The position numbers and the translations under genes are program-made. Shown piece after piece: positions 1-11,750 of a stretch of 64,000 bases of DNA. Within the stretch, counting starts at the first letter, position 1. Each line of letters begins with the position of its first letter. The notes below the pieces were generated by a model. That model was not told where the DNA came from, searched no databases, and saw only the letters and a program-made list of their open reading frames with translations. Source of the DNA: Roseicyclus sp. (GTDB lineage: Bacteria; Pseudomonadota; Alphaproteobacteria; Rhodobacterales; Rhodobacteraceae); the NCBI GenBank assembly GCA_018401055.1, contig JAGYLB010000098.1, forward strand, positions 1 to 64,000. The letters are read 5' to 3'.

Positions 1-234
1 CGAACGCCCCCGCGCCCAAGGCCGCGCAACCGTGTGGCATTCCTCGCAGACAAGCGATGCGCCATTCCCGCGCTGGCCCGGCAGACCCACCCCGCACAGG
101 TCACAGGACGCGCCCAGAACGAAGGGCGTATCGACCCAGCAGGCCCCGCATATGGCGAAATCGGTCTCGACCCGCGCGCCGCAACACAGGCATTCGGGCG
201 GAAATACCGCATGCAGCAACGTTTGCAATCTCAC
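1..234 (-). CDS. comF: ComF family protein, N-terminal part (runs off the window)
   Basis: The first 78 codons of a ComF/amidophosphoribosyltransferase-like protein, associated in the family with uptake of transforming DNA. The visible part is the N-terminal zinc-ribbon, with cysteine pairs CLCC, CGAC, CDLC and CEEC. The phosphoribosyltransferase domain would lie outside the window. I chose a GTG start at 234 because GAGG lies a few bases upstream and the reading frame is open from there to the window edge. It is divergent from the methyltransferase gene with under 60 bases between them, so the two share a promoter region. Confidence 0.75.
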   Translation of the reverse strand, partial: MRLQTLLHAVFPPECLCCGARVETDFAICGACWVDTPFVLGASCDLCGVGLPGQRGNGASLVCEECHTVARPWARGRS

Positions 235-291
235 CTCAGCCCTCTAGGTAGCACAAGATAAAGCAACAGGATCCGTGTCCCCGTGCCAGAC

Positions 292-1145
292 ATGACCACA
301 CAGCCGCGTCTTGTGGACCCCACCCGCCTTGCCGCGGCGCGGGCGCGCGCGCGGTTGGACGTGGCAGGGTTCTTGCATGACGAAGCCATGGCCGAGCTTC
401 AGGAAAGACTGATCGACGTTAACAGAAGGTTTACGGCGCCTGCGCTCGTGACCCCCTTTCCCGAGATTTGGGCCGATTTGCTGCCCGGTGCCCGCGTCGT
501 CGCGCCATCCGAAACGCTCGACCTCGAACCGGCGGCGCATGATCTGGTCGTGCATGCCATGGGCTTGCATTGGGCCAACGACCCGGTCGGCCAGATCGTG
601 CAATGCCGCCGCGCGCTCAAGCCTGATGGGTTTTTCTTGTCGGTGGCCTTTGGCGGCGAGACGCTCACGGAACTTCGCCAGACATTGGCCGAGGCGGAAA
701 CCGAGACCCTTGGCGGCCTGTCGCCCCGGGTGGCGCCCATGGCCGAGATCCGTGACATGGGCGCATTGTTGCAGCGCGCGGGCCTTGCCCTGCCAGTGGC
801 CGACCGCCTGAAGAAGACCGTGACCTACGCCGATGCCTTCGCGCTCATGGCCGATCTGCGCGCTATGGGTGAAACTAACGCCTTGGCGGCGCGACACAGT
901 GCGCCAGTGCCGCGCGCCCTTTTCCTGCGCATGGCCCAGATCTATGCGGACCGCTTTGCGGCGCAGGACGACCCGACCCGCATTCGCGCAACGTTCGAGA
1001 TGATCTTTCTCTCGGGCTGGGCGCCACACGACAGCCAGCAAAACCGCTCCGCCCCGGGGCCGCCAAGGCGCGCCTTGCCGCCGCACTGGGGACATCGGAG
1101 TTTGACGAGACCGCGCAACCGGTCCTACACCCGTCCGACGATTGA
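292..1145 (+). CDS. SAM-dependent methyltransferase-like protein (one frameshift)
   Basis: A class I methyltransferase-like protein of the BioC/NDUFAF5 type, about 284 residues. The second half of the fold is clear (HDLVVHAMGLHWA, then CRRALKPDGFF), but the usual glycine-rich SAM motif I is not visible, so it may be degenerate. The frame breaks near 1040 at a run of four A after CAGC. Restoring one A continues the protein through LRPGAAKARLAAALG and ends it at the TGA 1143-1145, eleven bases before hemH. As deposited, the reading frame runs on into hemH and makes a false fusion. Start is ATG 292; GTG 283 is the alternative and neither has a strong ribosome binding site. Substrate unknown. Confidence 0.75.
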
Positions 1146-1155
1146 GGTCGCGAAG

Positions 1156-2232
1156 ATGAACATGATGTCCGAGACGCAAGCAGCCCTTCCCGCCACCGAC
1201 CTGCCCCACGCACCCGCAGATCACCCACGGGTGAAGATGGGCAAGGTCGGCGTGCTGCTGGCCAATCTCGGGACGCCGGACCATTACAGCTACTGGCCGA
1301 TGCGCCGGTATCTGAACGAATTCCTGTCGGATCGCCGCGTGATCGACTACAGCCCGTGGATCTGGCAGCCGCTGTTGCAGTTGGTGATCCTGACCAAGCG
1401 GCCGTTTTCCTCGGGTGCGAATTACAAGTCGATCTGGAACGAAGAGCGAAACGAAAGCCCGCTGATGACCATCACCAAGGCGCAGACCGCCCTGATGGCC
1501 GAGCGGCTGAAAGCGCAGTACGGCGATGATGTCGTAGTCGATTTCTGTATGCGCTATGGCAACCCCTCGACCAAATCCAAGGTCGACGCGCTTGTCGCGC
1601 AAGGCTGCACCAAGATCCTGTTTTTCCCGCTCTATCCCCAATACGCGGGCGCGACATCGGCCACGGCCTGCGACCAGTTCTTTCGCAGCCTCGAAAACAT
1701 CAAGTGGCAGCCGATCGTCCGCACGGTCGAGCCCTATTACGAAGACCCGCGCTATATCGAAGCCTTGGCCCAGTCGGTCGAACGCGCTTATGCGGGGCTG
1801 GAGAACCGGCCCGATGTGCTGGTCTGCAGCTACCACGGCGTGCCCAAGCGCTATCTGATGGAAGGCGACCCCTACCATTGCCAGTGCCAGAAAACCACGC
1901 GCCTGCTGCGCGAGCGTCTGGGCTGGGACAAGACCGAGATCGTGACCACCTTCCAAAGCCGGTTCGGCCCCGAGGAATGGTTGCAGCCCTACACCGTCGA
2001 GGAAGTCGCGCGGCTGGCCGAACAAGGCAAGAAGCGGATCGCCGTGGTTGCCCCCGCCTTCAGCGCCGATTGCATCGAGACGCTGGAAGAGATCAACGAG
2101 GAGATCAAGGAAAGCTTCGAACACGCGGGCGGCGAGGAATTCACCTATATTCCCTGCCTCAACGATGATGCCGCGCATATCGATGCGCTGGCCGCCGTGG
2201 TCGAAGACAACCTGAGGGGCTGGCTGGGCTGA
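1156..2232 (+). CDS. hemH: Ferrochelatase (protoheme ferro-lyase)
   Basis: Inserts Fe2+ into protoporphyrin IX, the last step of heme synthesis. 358 residues, normal for the family, in one frame. Family hallmarks are visible: GVLLANLGTPD near the N-terminus, FPLYPQYAGAT in the middle, the CSYHGVPKRY histidine motif, and FQSRFGPEEWLQPYT toward the C-terminus. The start is ATG 1156, placed just behind the repaired stop of the methyltransferase gene. The in-frame codons upstream belong to the frameshifted neighbour and not to this protein. Probably co-transcribed with the methyltransferase. Confidence 0.95.
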   Translation: MNMMSETQAALPATDLPHAPADHPRVKMGKVGVLLANLGTPDHYSYWPMRRYLNEFLSDRRVIDYSPWIWQPLLQLVILTKRPFSSGANYKSIWNEERNESPLMTITKAQTALMAERLKAQYGDDVVVDFCMRYGNPSTKSKVDALVAQGCTKILFFPLYPQYAGATSATACDQFFRSLENIKWQPIVRTVEPYYEDPRYIEALAQSVERAYAGLENRPDVLVCSYHGVPKRYLMEGDPYHCQCQKTTRLLRERLGWDKTEIVTTFQSRFGPEEWLQPYTVEEVARLAEQGKKRIAVVAPAFSADCIETLEEINEEIKESFEHAGGEEFTYIPCLNDDAAHIDALAAVVEDNLRGWLG

Positions 2233-2236
2233 TCCG

Positions 2237-2359
2237 TCAGGCAGCCAAGCTCGCGCTGACGGGACGGCCCGTGAACATCTGCTCGCCGACGCGGACGGTC
2301 ACCAGACCGTTGGCGAGGCGCCGGACGAAAAGCCCCTGAACGGAAACGCAAGTGCCCAT
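2237..2359 (-). CDS. Small hypothetical protein, 40 residues
   Basis: A 40-codon ORF converging on hemH with a 4-base gap. It encodes a compact basic peptide with the core GLFVRRLANGLVTVRVG followed by a FTGRP turn and an ASLAA end. No signal peptide or membrane segment is seen. I believe short proteins of this shape occur in Rhodobacterales but cannot verify it here. The start ATG at 2359 has no strong ribosome binding site, and the frame stays open further upstream, so both start and reality are uncertain. Confidence 0.4.
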   Translation of the reverse strand: MGTCVSVQGLFVRRLANGLVTVRVGEQMFTGRPVSASLAA

Positions 2360-2511
2360 TATGATGGTTGCCAACACAGTCCTATCCCCCAACACGACCG
2401 ATTTAGGGGATGTTACGGCAAACCGTACGAAAATCACGCGGAAATTACGCGCAAAAGCCGAAGCGTCGCACAAATACTGTGCCGACGTGAAATTTTCATG
2501 ACGTCGCGATA

Positions 2512-2908
2512 TCAGAGCCAGTCGCGCAGGATCGGGATCAGGGGAATGTCGGCCGGCGGCATCGCGTAGTCGCGCAGTTCGGATTTCTTCGCCCAGGCTA
2601 ATTTCTGCCCCTCTCGCGCTTGCGGGATTCCCTCCCATTTGCGGCAGGCGAAGAGCGGCATGAGCAGGTGGAAATCACCGTAGCTGTGGCTGGCGAAGGT
2701 CAGGGGTGCAAGGCAGGACGCCCAGGTGTCGATCCCCAGCTCTTCCTGCAACTCGCGGATCAGGGCCTGTTCCGGGGTCTCGCCCGGCTCGACCTTGCCT
2801 CCGGAAATTCCCAGAGCCCGGCCATGGATTTCCTTCGGGCCGCTGCGCCAGAAGCACCCGGCCATCGCGGTCGATCAGCGCGACGGCCGAGACGAGGATC
2901 GTTTTCAT
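2512..2908 (-). CDS. mutT: Nudix hydrolase, MutT-like (two frameshifts)
   Basis: An about 132-residue (d)NTP pyrophosphohydrolase of the MutT/8-oxo-dGTP diphosphatase type, which cleans the nucleotide pool. The Nudix box G-x5-E-x7-REUxEExGU is complete as GGKVEPGETPEQ followed by ALIRELQEELGI. The N-terminal strand ILVSAVALIDRDGRVLLAQRP lies in a different frame. Two missing bases (an A near 2826 and a C near 2805) restore a continuous protein through KSMAGLWEFPGGK. It follows argJ on the same strand, separated by the 27-bp tandem repeat. The first frame also opens a shadow ORF beyond the slip, which should be ignored. Confidence 0.85.
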
Positions 2909-2910
2909 CC

Positions 2911-2987
2911 GCGTCCCTCTGGGTCGACTTTCAGTGAGCGTCCCGCTGGGCCGACTTTCAGTGAGCGTCCCGCTGGGCCGACTTTCA
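2911..2987. repeat. 27-bp tandem repeat, about 2.85 copies, between argJ and mutT
   Basis: Units begin at 2911, 2938 and 2965, each starting GCGTCCC and running through CGACTTTCA. The second and third are identical over their shared length and the first differs at two positions. The last unit is cut short at TCA. On the minus strand each unit contains a TGA, and the argJ stop codon (2985-2987) is the TGA of the first unit read. Because 27 is a multiple of three, the stops stay in the same frame. The array fills the whole gap up to the mutT start. Confidence 0.9.
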
Positions 2988-4326
2988 AGACCGATAATCC
3001 GCGTTGATGTCGATGTAGGCGTGGGTCAGGTCGCAGGTCCAGACGGTGGCGGTACCACGGCCAAGGCCCAGATCGACGCCGATCACCAACTCCTGACCCT
3101 TCATGTAGGCGGCGCAATCGGCCTCGGAATAGCTTTCCGCCCGCCAGCCCTTTTCGGCGACGACCAGATCCCCGAATCGGATGGTCAGCAGGTCGCGGTC
3201 AGCCGCCGCGCCCGATTTGCCCACGGCCATGACGATGCGGCCCCAGTTCGGGTCTTCGCCGGCGATGGCGGTCTTGACCAAGGGGGAATTGGCGATGGCC
3301 CGCGCCACACTGCGTCGGCATCGCGAGCCGATTTCGCACCCGTCACCTGAACCTCGACCAGCTTGGTCGCGCCTTCGCCGTCGCGGACGATCTGCAGTGC
3401 CAGGTCTCGCATCACAGCCCCCAGCGCGCGGCCAAAGGCACGGCCCTCGGCCGACCGGCCCGAAGCGATGGGGGTGTTTCCGGCCTTGCCCGTCGCCGCC
3501 AACAGCACCGTGTCCGAGGTCGAGGTGTCGCTGTCCACCGTCACCGCGTTGAAGCTGCGGTTCGTGGCATTGGTCAGCATCGCCTGCAACGCGGTCGGCG
3601 TCACGGCGGCGTCGGTGAAGATATAGCCCAGCATCGTCGCCATGTCGGGCGCGATCATGCCGGAGCCTTTGGCGAAACCGGCGATCTTGACCGGCTTGCC
3701 GCCGATCTCAAGCTCCGCGACAGCGCCCTTGGGAAAGGTGTCTGTGGTCATGATGGCGCGGGCAGCGACGGCCGCCTTGGTCGCGTCCAGCCCGTCGGCC
3801 AGCACCGGCAGGATCGTGGTGATCTTCGTCGGCGGGCAGCGGTTCCCCGATCACGCCCGGTGGACGAGGTGAAGACATGGGCGGCGGGGATCTTGAGCGC
3901 GGCCGCCGCGGCCTCGCAGATCACGGACACATCGCTTGCCCCGCGCGCGCCCGTGAACGTGTTGGCGTTGCCCGAGTTCACGACGATGGCAAAGCCTTTC
4001 TTCGACTTGCCCGGCAGGGCGGCCAGTTTCGCCTGCCCGTCCAGCACGGCGGCCGACCGCGCGGCCGACCGGGTGAAGACGCCCGCGATGGTGGCACCCG
4101 CCGCGATCTCCACCAGCATCACATCGGTGCGGTTGAGGTAGCGCACGCCCGCTCGCCGCGTGGCGAAGCGCACACCGTCGATGATCGGCAGGTCGGGGAA
4201 AGACGCAGGCGCAAGGGGTGAGACCTTGAGCGGCGCCTTGCCCGCAGGCTTGGCCACCTTGTCCTTTTTAGCGGCCTTGTCCTTTGACTTGGCCTTTTTC
4301 TTCTTGTCGTCCTTGACCTTTGCCAT
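2985..4326 (-). CDS. argJ: Bifunctional ornithine acetyltransferase / N-acetylglutamate synthase (frameshifted)
   Basis: ArgJ moves the acetyl group from N-acetylornithine to glutamate, closing the acetyl cycle of arginine synthesis. The precursor self-cleaves before the nucleophilic Thr, seen here in [15 protein letters not shown]. Other family motifs: [25 protein letters not shown] and the canonical C-terminus NADYRS. Three indels break it, near 3855 and 3835 (one extra base each) and near 3310 (one missing base). Repaired length is about 446 residues, longer than the usual 400-415, because residues 1-32 form a very Lys/Ala-rich tail ([20 protein letters not shown]...). The homologous part starts around LKVSPLAP. 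Confidence 0.93.
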
Positions 4327-4351
4327 CGTATATTTCCCCTGAAGGCTGCCG

Positions 4352-5191
4352 TCAGTCGCCGAGCAGATCCAAATCCCGGATCACGGACGGGTCAATCTCT
4401 ATCTCGGGGCGGACCACATCTGCCCCTGCAGAAAGCTCGGTGATCGCGGCATCGACGCGGGCGCGGCGCAACCCATCCTCTAGCTCGGCCCGCACCTGCT
4501 CCAGCCCCGGGGGCTCCACCGCGCGGCTGTCGTTAAGCACGATCACATGCCATCCGAATTGCGTCTCGACAGGCGCCGAGACCTCGCCAACCTCGAGCGC
4601 GAACACCGCCGCCTCGAAGCTCGGCACCATCATGCCAGCGGTGAACCAGCCCAGCTCGCCCCCGTTCGGCCCCGATGGCCCGATGGAGCGTTCCTGCGCC
4701 AGTTCGGCGAAATCGGCGCCTTCTGCCAGTTCGGCGATCAGCGCCTGCGCCTCTTCCTCGGTTTCGACAAGGATGTGGCTGGCGTTGAATTCTATGGCCG
4801 CATCCGAGCTGCCGTATTGCGCGTCATATTCTGCCAGCACCTCTTCCTCGGGCAGGTCGGCCATGCCGATCTGATCGAGCAGCATTGCGGCCAGAAAGGC
4901 GCGGCGCTCATTGTCCAGACCCAGTTCCATCCGGCGCGTGATGTCTTGCTCGGCCACGGCAGCAAGAACTTCTTGCTGCACCAGCTGTTCCAGCAAGCCA
5001 TCGAACAGCACGTTGTCGGGCAGTTCCTGATACTGCGGCGGCAGCATCTGTCGCATGGCGATCAGATGGCCCAGCGTGATGTCGGTGCCATTGACCGTGG
5101 CCAGAACGGTGTCGGCGGTAGGGGCATCCTGCGCAGTGGCGGGCAGGGCCAACAGGGCCGTCACGGCGACGGTGGCGAGAAACTTCTTCAT
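4352..5191 (-). CDS. Periplasmic parvulin-type peptidyl-prolyl cis-trans isomerase
   Basis: A 279-residue exported foldase. Residues 1-21 form a signal peptide ending in PATAQ. A SurA/PrsA-like N-terminal helical region follows, then the rotamase domain at about residues 145-240, with ASHILVETEEEAQALI, GPSGPNGGELGWF and the end FGWHVIVL. The start ATG 5191 has AAGGA upstream; in-frame codons further upstream lack a signal peptide and are not used. It lies head to tail behind argJ's start and is divergent from secA. That position may be functional, since both act on exported proteins, but this is inference. Confidence 0.9.
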   Translation of the reverse strand: MKKFLATVAVTALLALPATAQDAPTADTVLATVNGTDITLGHLIAMRQMLPPQYQELPDNVLFDGLLEQLVQQEVLAAVAEQDITRRMELGLDNERRAFLAAMLLDQIGMADLPEEEVLAEYDAQYGSSDAAIEFNASHILVETEEEAQALIAELAEGADFAELAQERSIGPSGPNGGELGWFTAGMMVPSFEAAVFALEVGEVSAPVETQFGWHVIVLNDSRAVEPPGLEQVRAELEDGLRRARVDAAITELSAGADVVRPEIEIDPSVIRDLDLLGD

Positions 5192-5411
5192 GGATCGCGT
5201 CCTTTTGCTTGGTCGCGGGCAGGGCAGCCCGCGTTGACACACTTGGAGCGGGCCCTTATGTCGCTTGACGGATCGCAACGGGGCCCACGCCTGTTGCCGC
5301 CGTTGATAGACCGGCGCGATGGGCCGAACAACCCGGATGCCCCACACGATCGTTTGAGATTTCCGGCCTGCGCGATTTCCCGCGCCATGGCCACGACAGA
5401 AGGCGCGTCAC

Positions 5412-8128
<2,717 letters not shown>

Positions 8129-8247
8129 TCGGGGTCTGAAACCTGCGTCTGGTGCAGGCTTCATAAACAATGTCCAATTCGACCCCGGTTTTGCCTCAAT
8201 CGGGGAACAATTTGCCTCTGACCTGAAGTTCCAGAGGCATCGTGTTC

Positions 8248-9181
8248 ATGTCCGTCCGTAAACTGTTCCTGCGCTCTGTCGCCCTTGCCGCCCTTTGCGG
8301 ATCGGGGGTGGCGGCCTTCGTGCACCACGATCTGGCCGCAACGCCCGTCCGGGCCGAGGTCGGCGCGGTGGTCCTGACAGCGGGCCACGCACCGACGCCC
8401 CCGGCGCAGACCCGAAGCAGCGGCGCAGGGTCTGGCAGAGATCGCCCCAATCCCTACGACCGAGGAAGCGCTGCATGCCGACGCCGTGGCGCTCAGCCCG
8501 CTGGGTTTGCCCTGTGGCCTGAGCGTCAGCGCCGAGGCCATGCCGGGCGCGATGGTCGCGCTCGACATCATTGAACCCTGCGCGCCCGAGACGCGGGTCG
8601 ACATCACTCATGGCGCGCTGCGGTTCAGCGCCCGGACCGACGCCATGGGCCTTTTGACATTGGATATTCCGGCGCTCGAGACGCCCGCCTTCTTTACCGT
8701 CCGCCTTGACACCGGGGCCGAGGAAACGACACTCGCCGGCCTACCCGACCTGATCGACCACGCGCGCGTGGCGATCACGTGGACCGGCGACATCGGCCTG
8801 CAACTGCACGGCTATCTTGGCAATGCCGCCTTCGGCGAGGCCGGTCACGTCTGGCAGGACAATCCCGGCAGCGTGGCCGACGCGTCGATCGGGGCAGGGG
8901 GCTTTCTGAGCATCCTGGGCGATCCCGGCCTTGCGCAACCGCAACTGGCGCAGGTCTTCACCATCCCGCGCGCCTTGCGCAACGACCTGTCGTTGGTGGT
9001 CGAGGTACCGATCACCGAGACGACCTGCGGTCAACCCGTACGTGCGCAAAGCCTGCAGATCACCCCCGGCGGCGCGGTCGAGACCCGGCCCGTGACGATG
9101 ACCTTGCCCGGTTGCGAGGCCGTGGGCGAGTTTCTGATGTTGCAAAATCTCTTTCTTGACCTGAGACTCGCGTCAAACTGA
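8248..9181 (+). CDS. secA-adjacent exported protein ('translocase' family, function unknown; one frameshift)
   Basis: About 310 residues. An N-terminal basic stretch plus hydrophobic segment (residues 5-25) forms a signal peptide or anchor. A low-complexity linker follows, then a domain of beta character with paired cysteines (LPCGLSV, EPCAPETRV, ETTCGQPV, LPGCEAVG). Start ATG 8248 is favoured because AGAGG at 8234 sits at the right distance; GTG 8242 is too close. One extra C near 8412 splits the frame; removing it joins the linker to AQGLAEIAPIPTTEEALHA. Rhodobacterales genomes carry such a gene behind secA, often labelled 'translocase', without experimental support that I know of. I would call it an uncharacterised exported protein. 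Confidence 0.7.
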
Positions 9182-9200
9182 AGCCTGTCGCGCAGCATCC

Positions 9201-10766
9201 ATGCCAAATCTCCGGGGGGCGGCCTTTTGTGCCGCCTTGACCCTATCCAGCATGTTCGGCCCCATGACTGCCGCTGCGCAGGATGTGCAACTGCGCTCGC
9301 TCGACGGCAGCGTGACGCTGGCAGGCGACCTGATCGCCTATGACGGGGCTTATTACCGGCTCGACAGCATCTACGGCCCGCTCACCATCGCCGCAGAAGG
9401 CGTGGCTTGCGCAGGGCCCGGTTGCCCCGACCTTGAACGTTTCGTGGCCGAGGCGCGCATCGCGGGCGAGGCCACCGTGGTCGAAGGCTTGCTGCCCGCG
9501 CTGCTGGCGGGCTTCGCAGAAAGTCGCGGCATGGTTCTGGCAACGCCGGACATCACCGAGAGCGGCCTGTCCTATGCGCTGATCCGGGCCGATGGCAGCC
9601 CGGCCGCCCGCTTCGACATCGCGGCGGGCACCAGCGATACCGGCATGCTGGCCCTTTGAACGGCGACGCCGATCTGGCGATCAGCCTGCGCGAAGCCTCC
9701 GAGGCGGAACGCCGCGCCGACCGTGCCGCAGCACCCGACGATCCCGCCCTGATCCGGCGCGTACGCGTCATCGGGCTGGACGCGCTGGTGCCCGTGGTGG
9801 CGCCGCAGAACCCGATCAACGCCATATCCCTGCCGCAACTGGCGCAGGTCTTTTCGGGCGAGATCGACAATTGGCAGGCGCTTGGCGGACCGGATGCGCC
9901 CATCGCGCTGCATCTGCTGGATGCCGATCTGGGCCTGGCGCAAGTCTTTGAGACACGCATCTTGCCCGGGGGCATGTCCGCGCTGGCACCGGGGCCCTGA
10001 CCCGCCACGCCAGCGCCCGCGATCTGGCCAGCGCGGTGGCGCGCGACGCCTATGCGATCGGGATCACGGCGCAATCAGCGCGTGGCCCGGCACAAAGCCT
10101 TCCCCTTGCGGGCAGCTGCGGGTTTTCGCAGGCGGCCGACGCGAATGCCGTGAAGGCCGAAGACTACCCTCTCACCGCGCCGGTCTACATCTACCTTGCC
10201 CCGCGCCGCTTGCCGCAACTGGTGCGGGACTTCCTGATCTGGACCGAATCCGAGGCCGCCGAACGCACCGTGGCCGGCCGGTTTCGTGAACCAGAGCCTG
10301 ACGCGGACACCCATGGCCCTGCAGGGCACCCGCATCGCCAATGCCATCGCCGCCGCTGGTGACGAGGTGCCACTGGGCGAATTGCAGCGCCTTGTCACAA
10401 CCTTGGGGCAGGCCGAACGCCTGTCGTCGACCTTTCGCTTCGACGACGGGTCCATCGATCTCGATGCACAATCGCGCGCCTCGGTCGCGCGTCTGGCCGC
10501 GCGCCATCGAACGCGGCGCCTTTGACGGGCGGCGGCTGATCTTTGTCGGGTTTTCCGACGGCGAAGGCCGTGCAGAGGTGAACCTGCGCCTGTCGCTGCG
10601 CCGCGCGGAGACTGTACGCAATGCAATCCGCTCCGCCGCCGAGGCCGCGGACCCCGACCGCGTGACGCTCGACATCGATGCCTTCGGCGAGGCAATGCCG
10701 ATGGCCTGCGAGGACAGCGACTGGGGTCGCGCCGTGAACCGCCGGGTAGAGGTCTGGCTGGAGTGA
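9201..10766 (+). CDS. PstS-like substrate-binding domain fused to C-terminal OmpA domain (about four frameshifts)
   Basis: About 521 residues after repair. A signal peptide ends at TAAAQ, near residue 28. It is followed by a short N-terminal domain, a periplasmic phosphate-binding-protein-like (PBP_like_2) domain with LPQLAQVFSGEIDNW and YAIGITAQSARG, and a C-terminal OmpA peptidoglycan-binding domain with LIFVGFSDGEGRAEVNLRLS and WGRAVNRRVEVWLE. Slips: a missing T near 9655, a missing G near 9995, and two more near 10280 and 10505. This architecture suggests a wall-anchored periplasmic binding protein, but no transporter genes accompany it, so phosphate as ligand is only an assumption. Confidence 0.8.
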
Positions 10767-10770
10767 GACC

Positions 10771-10926
<156 letters not shown>

Positions 10927-10927
10927 A

Positions 10928-11713
10928 CTACAGATACCCTTCACTCCGGAAACTCAACTCACGCGCCTTGCCGATGATCAGATGATCGTGGATGACCAGA
11001 CCCAGCACCTGCGCAGCATCGCGGATTGCAAAGGTCATGTCGATATCCGCCTGACTGGGCGACGGGTCGCCGGACGGATGATTGTGCACAAGGATCAGGG
11101 CCGAGGCGTTCAATTCCAGCGCCCGCTTTACCACTTCGCGGGGGTAGACAGGCACATGGTCCACGGTTCCGTCCGCTTGGGCCTCATCCGCGATAAGCAC
11201 GTTCTTGCGGTCGAGGTAGAGCACGCGGAACTGTTCGAGGTCGCGGTGCGCCATCGCCGTCTGGCAATATTCCAGCAGCGCGTCCCACGATGACAGGATC
11301 GGTTTCTTAAGCACCTTGGCCCGTGCCATGCGGTGGCCCACGGCTTCGATCAGCTTCAGCTCGAAAATCACACGCTCGCCCACACCCTCCACCTCCTTGA
11401 GGCGGGGGGGCGGGGCGGCAAGCACATGGTTGAGATCGCCGAAACGCTTGAGCAGCGCCTTGGCCAGCGGTTTGGTGTCGCCACGCGGCAAGGCGCGATA
11501 GAGGATCATCTCAAGCAGTTCGTAATCGGGCACGGCATCGGCCCCGCCTTCGGAGAACCGCTGCCGCAGCCGGTCGCGGTGCGCGTGTCGGTGCAATTCC
11601 GCGCCACTGGATGGACCCAGCCCCTTGCGCCCCACCGGACGCGCCCGGGCCGCCTTGGCGGGCACGAACTGCGGCGACACCTCGTCAAAGGAAAAGGAGG
11701 GCTGATCTGACAT
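10928..11713 (-). CDS. radC: RadC family JAB-domain protein
   Basis: 261 residues, one frame. A poorly conserved 45-residue N-terminus is followed by a UPF0758/RadC helix-hairpin-helix region (about 50-130, with EVEGVGERVIFELKLIEAVG) and a JAB1/MPN metalloprotease-like domain. The metal site HNHPSGDPSPSQAD lies at residues 210-223, with His210, His212 and Asp223 as likely zinc ligands. The historical link to DNA repair is not well supported. It is followed on the minus strand by a possible micro-ORF and preceded by map, 37 bases away, so the two may be co-transcribed. Confidence 0.93.
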   Translation of the reverse strand: MSDQPSFSFDEVSPQFVPAKAARARPVGRKGLGPSSGAELHRHAHRDRLRQRFSEGGADAVPDYELLEMILYRALPRGDTKPLAKALLKRFGDLNHVLAAPPPRLKEVEGVGERVIFELKLIEAVGHRMARAKVLKKPILSSWDALLEYCQTAMAHRDLEQFRVLYLDRKNVLIADEAQADGTVDHVPVYPREVVKRALELNASALILVHNHPSGDPSPSQADIDMTFAIRDAAQVLGLVIHDHLIIGKARELSFRSEGYL

Positions 11714-11750
11714 GCGAACAGCCTCCGCAAAAAAGGTTAATGGTCTGTTA

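Noticed and set aside
244..2178. Long antisense open frame (644 codons) opposite the methyltransferase and hemH
   Set aside because: It mirrors strong codon bias of the real genes in GC-rich DNA and shows no domain; hemH on the other strand is unambiguous.
2911..2987. Possible CRISPR array
   Set aside because: The 27-mers are directly adjacent with no spacers; it is a simple tandem repeat.
8137..8162. Terminator behind secA
   Set aside because: An imperfect 9-bp stem (CCTGC/GCAGG core) is present, but there is one mismatch and no T tract, so I do not list it as a feature.
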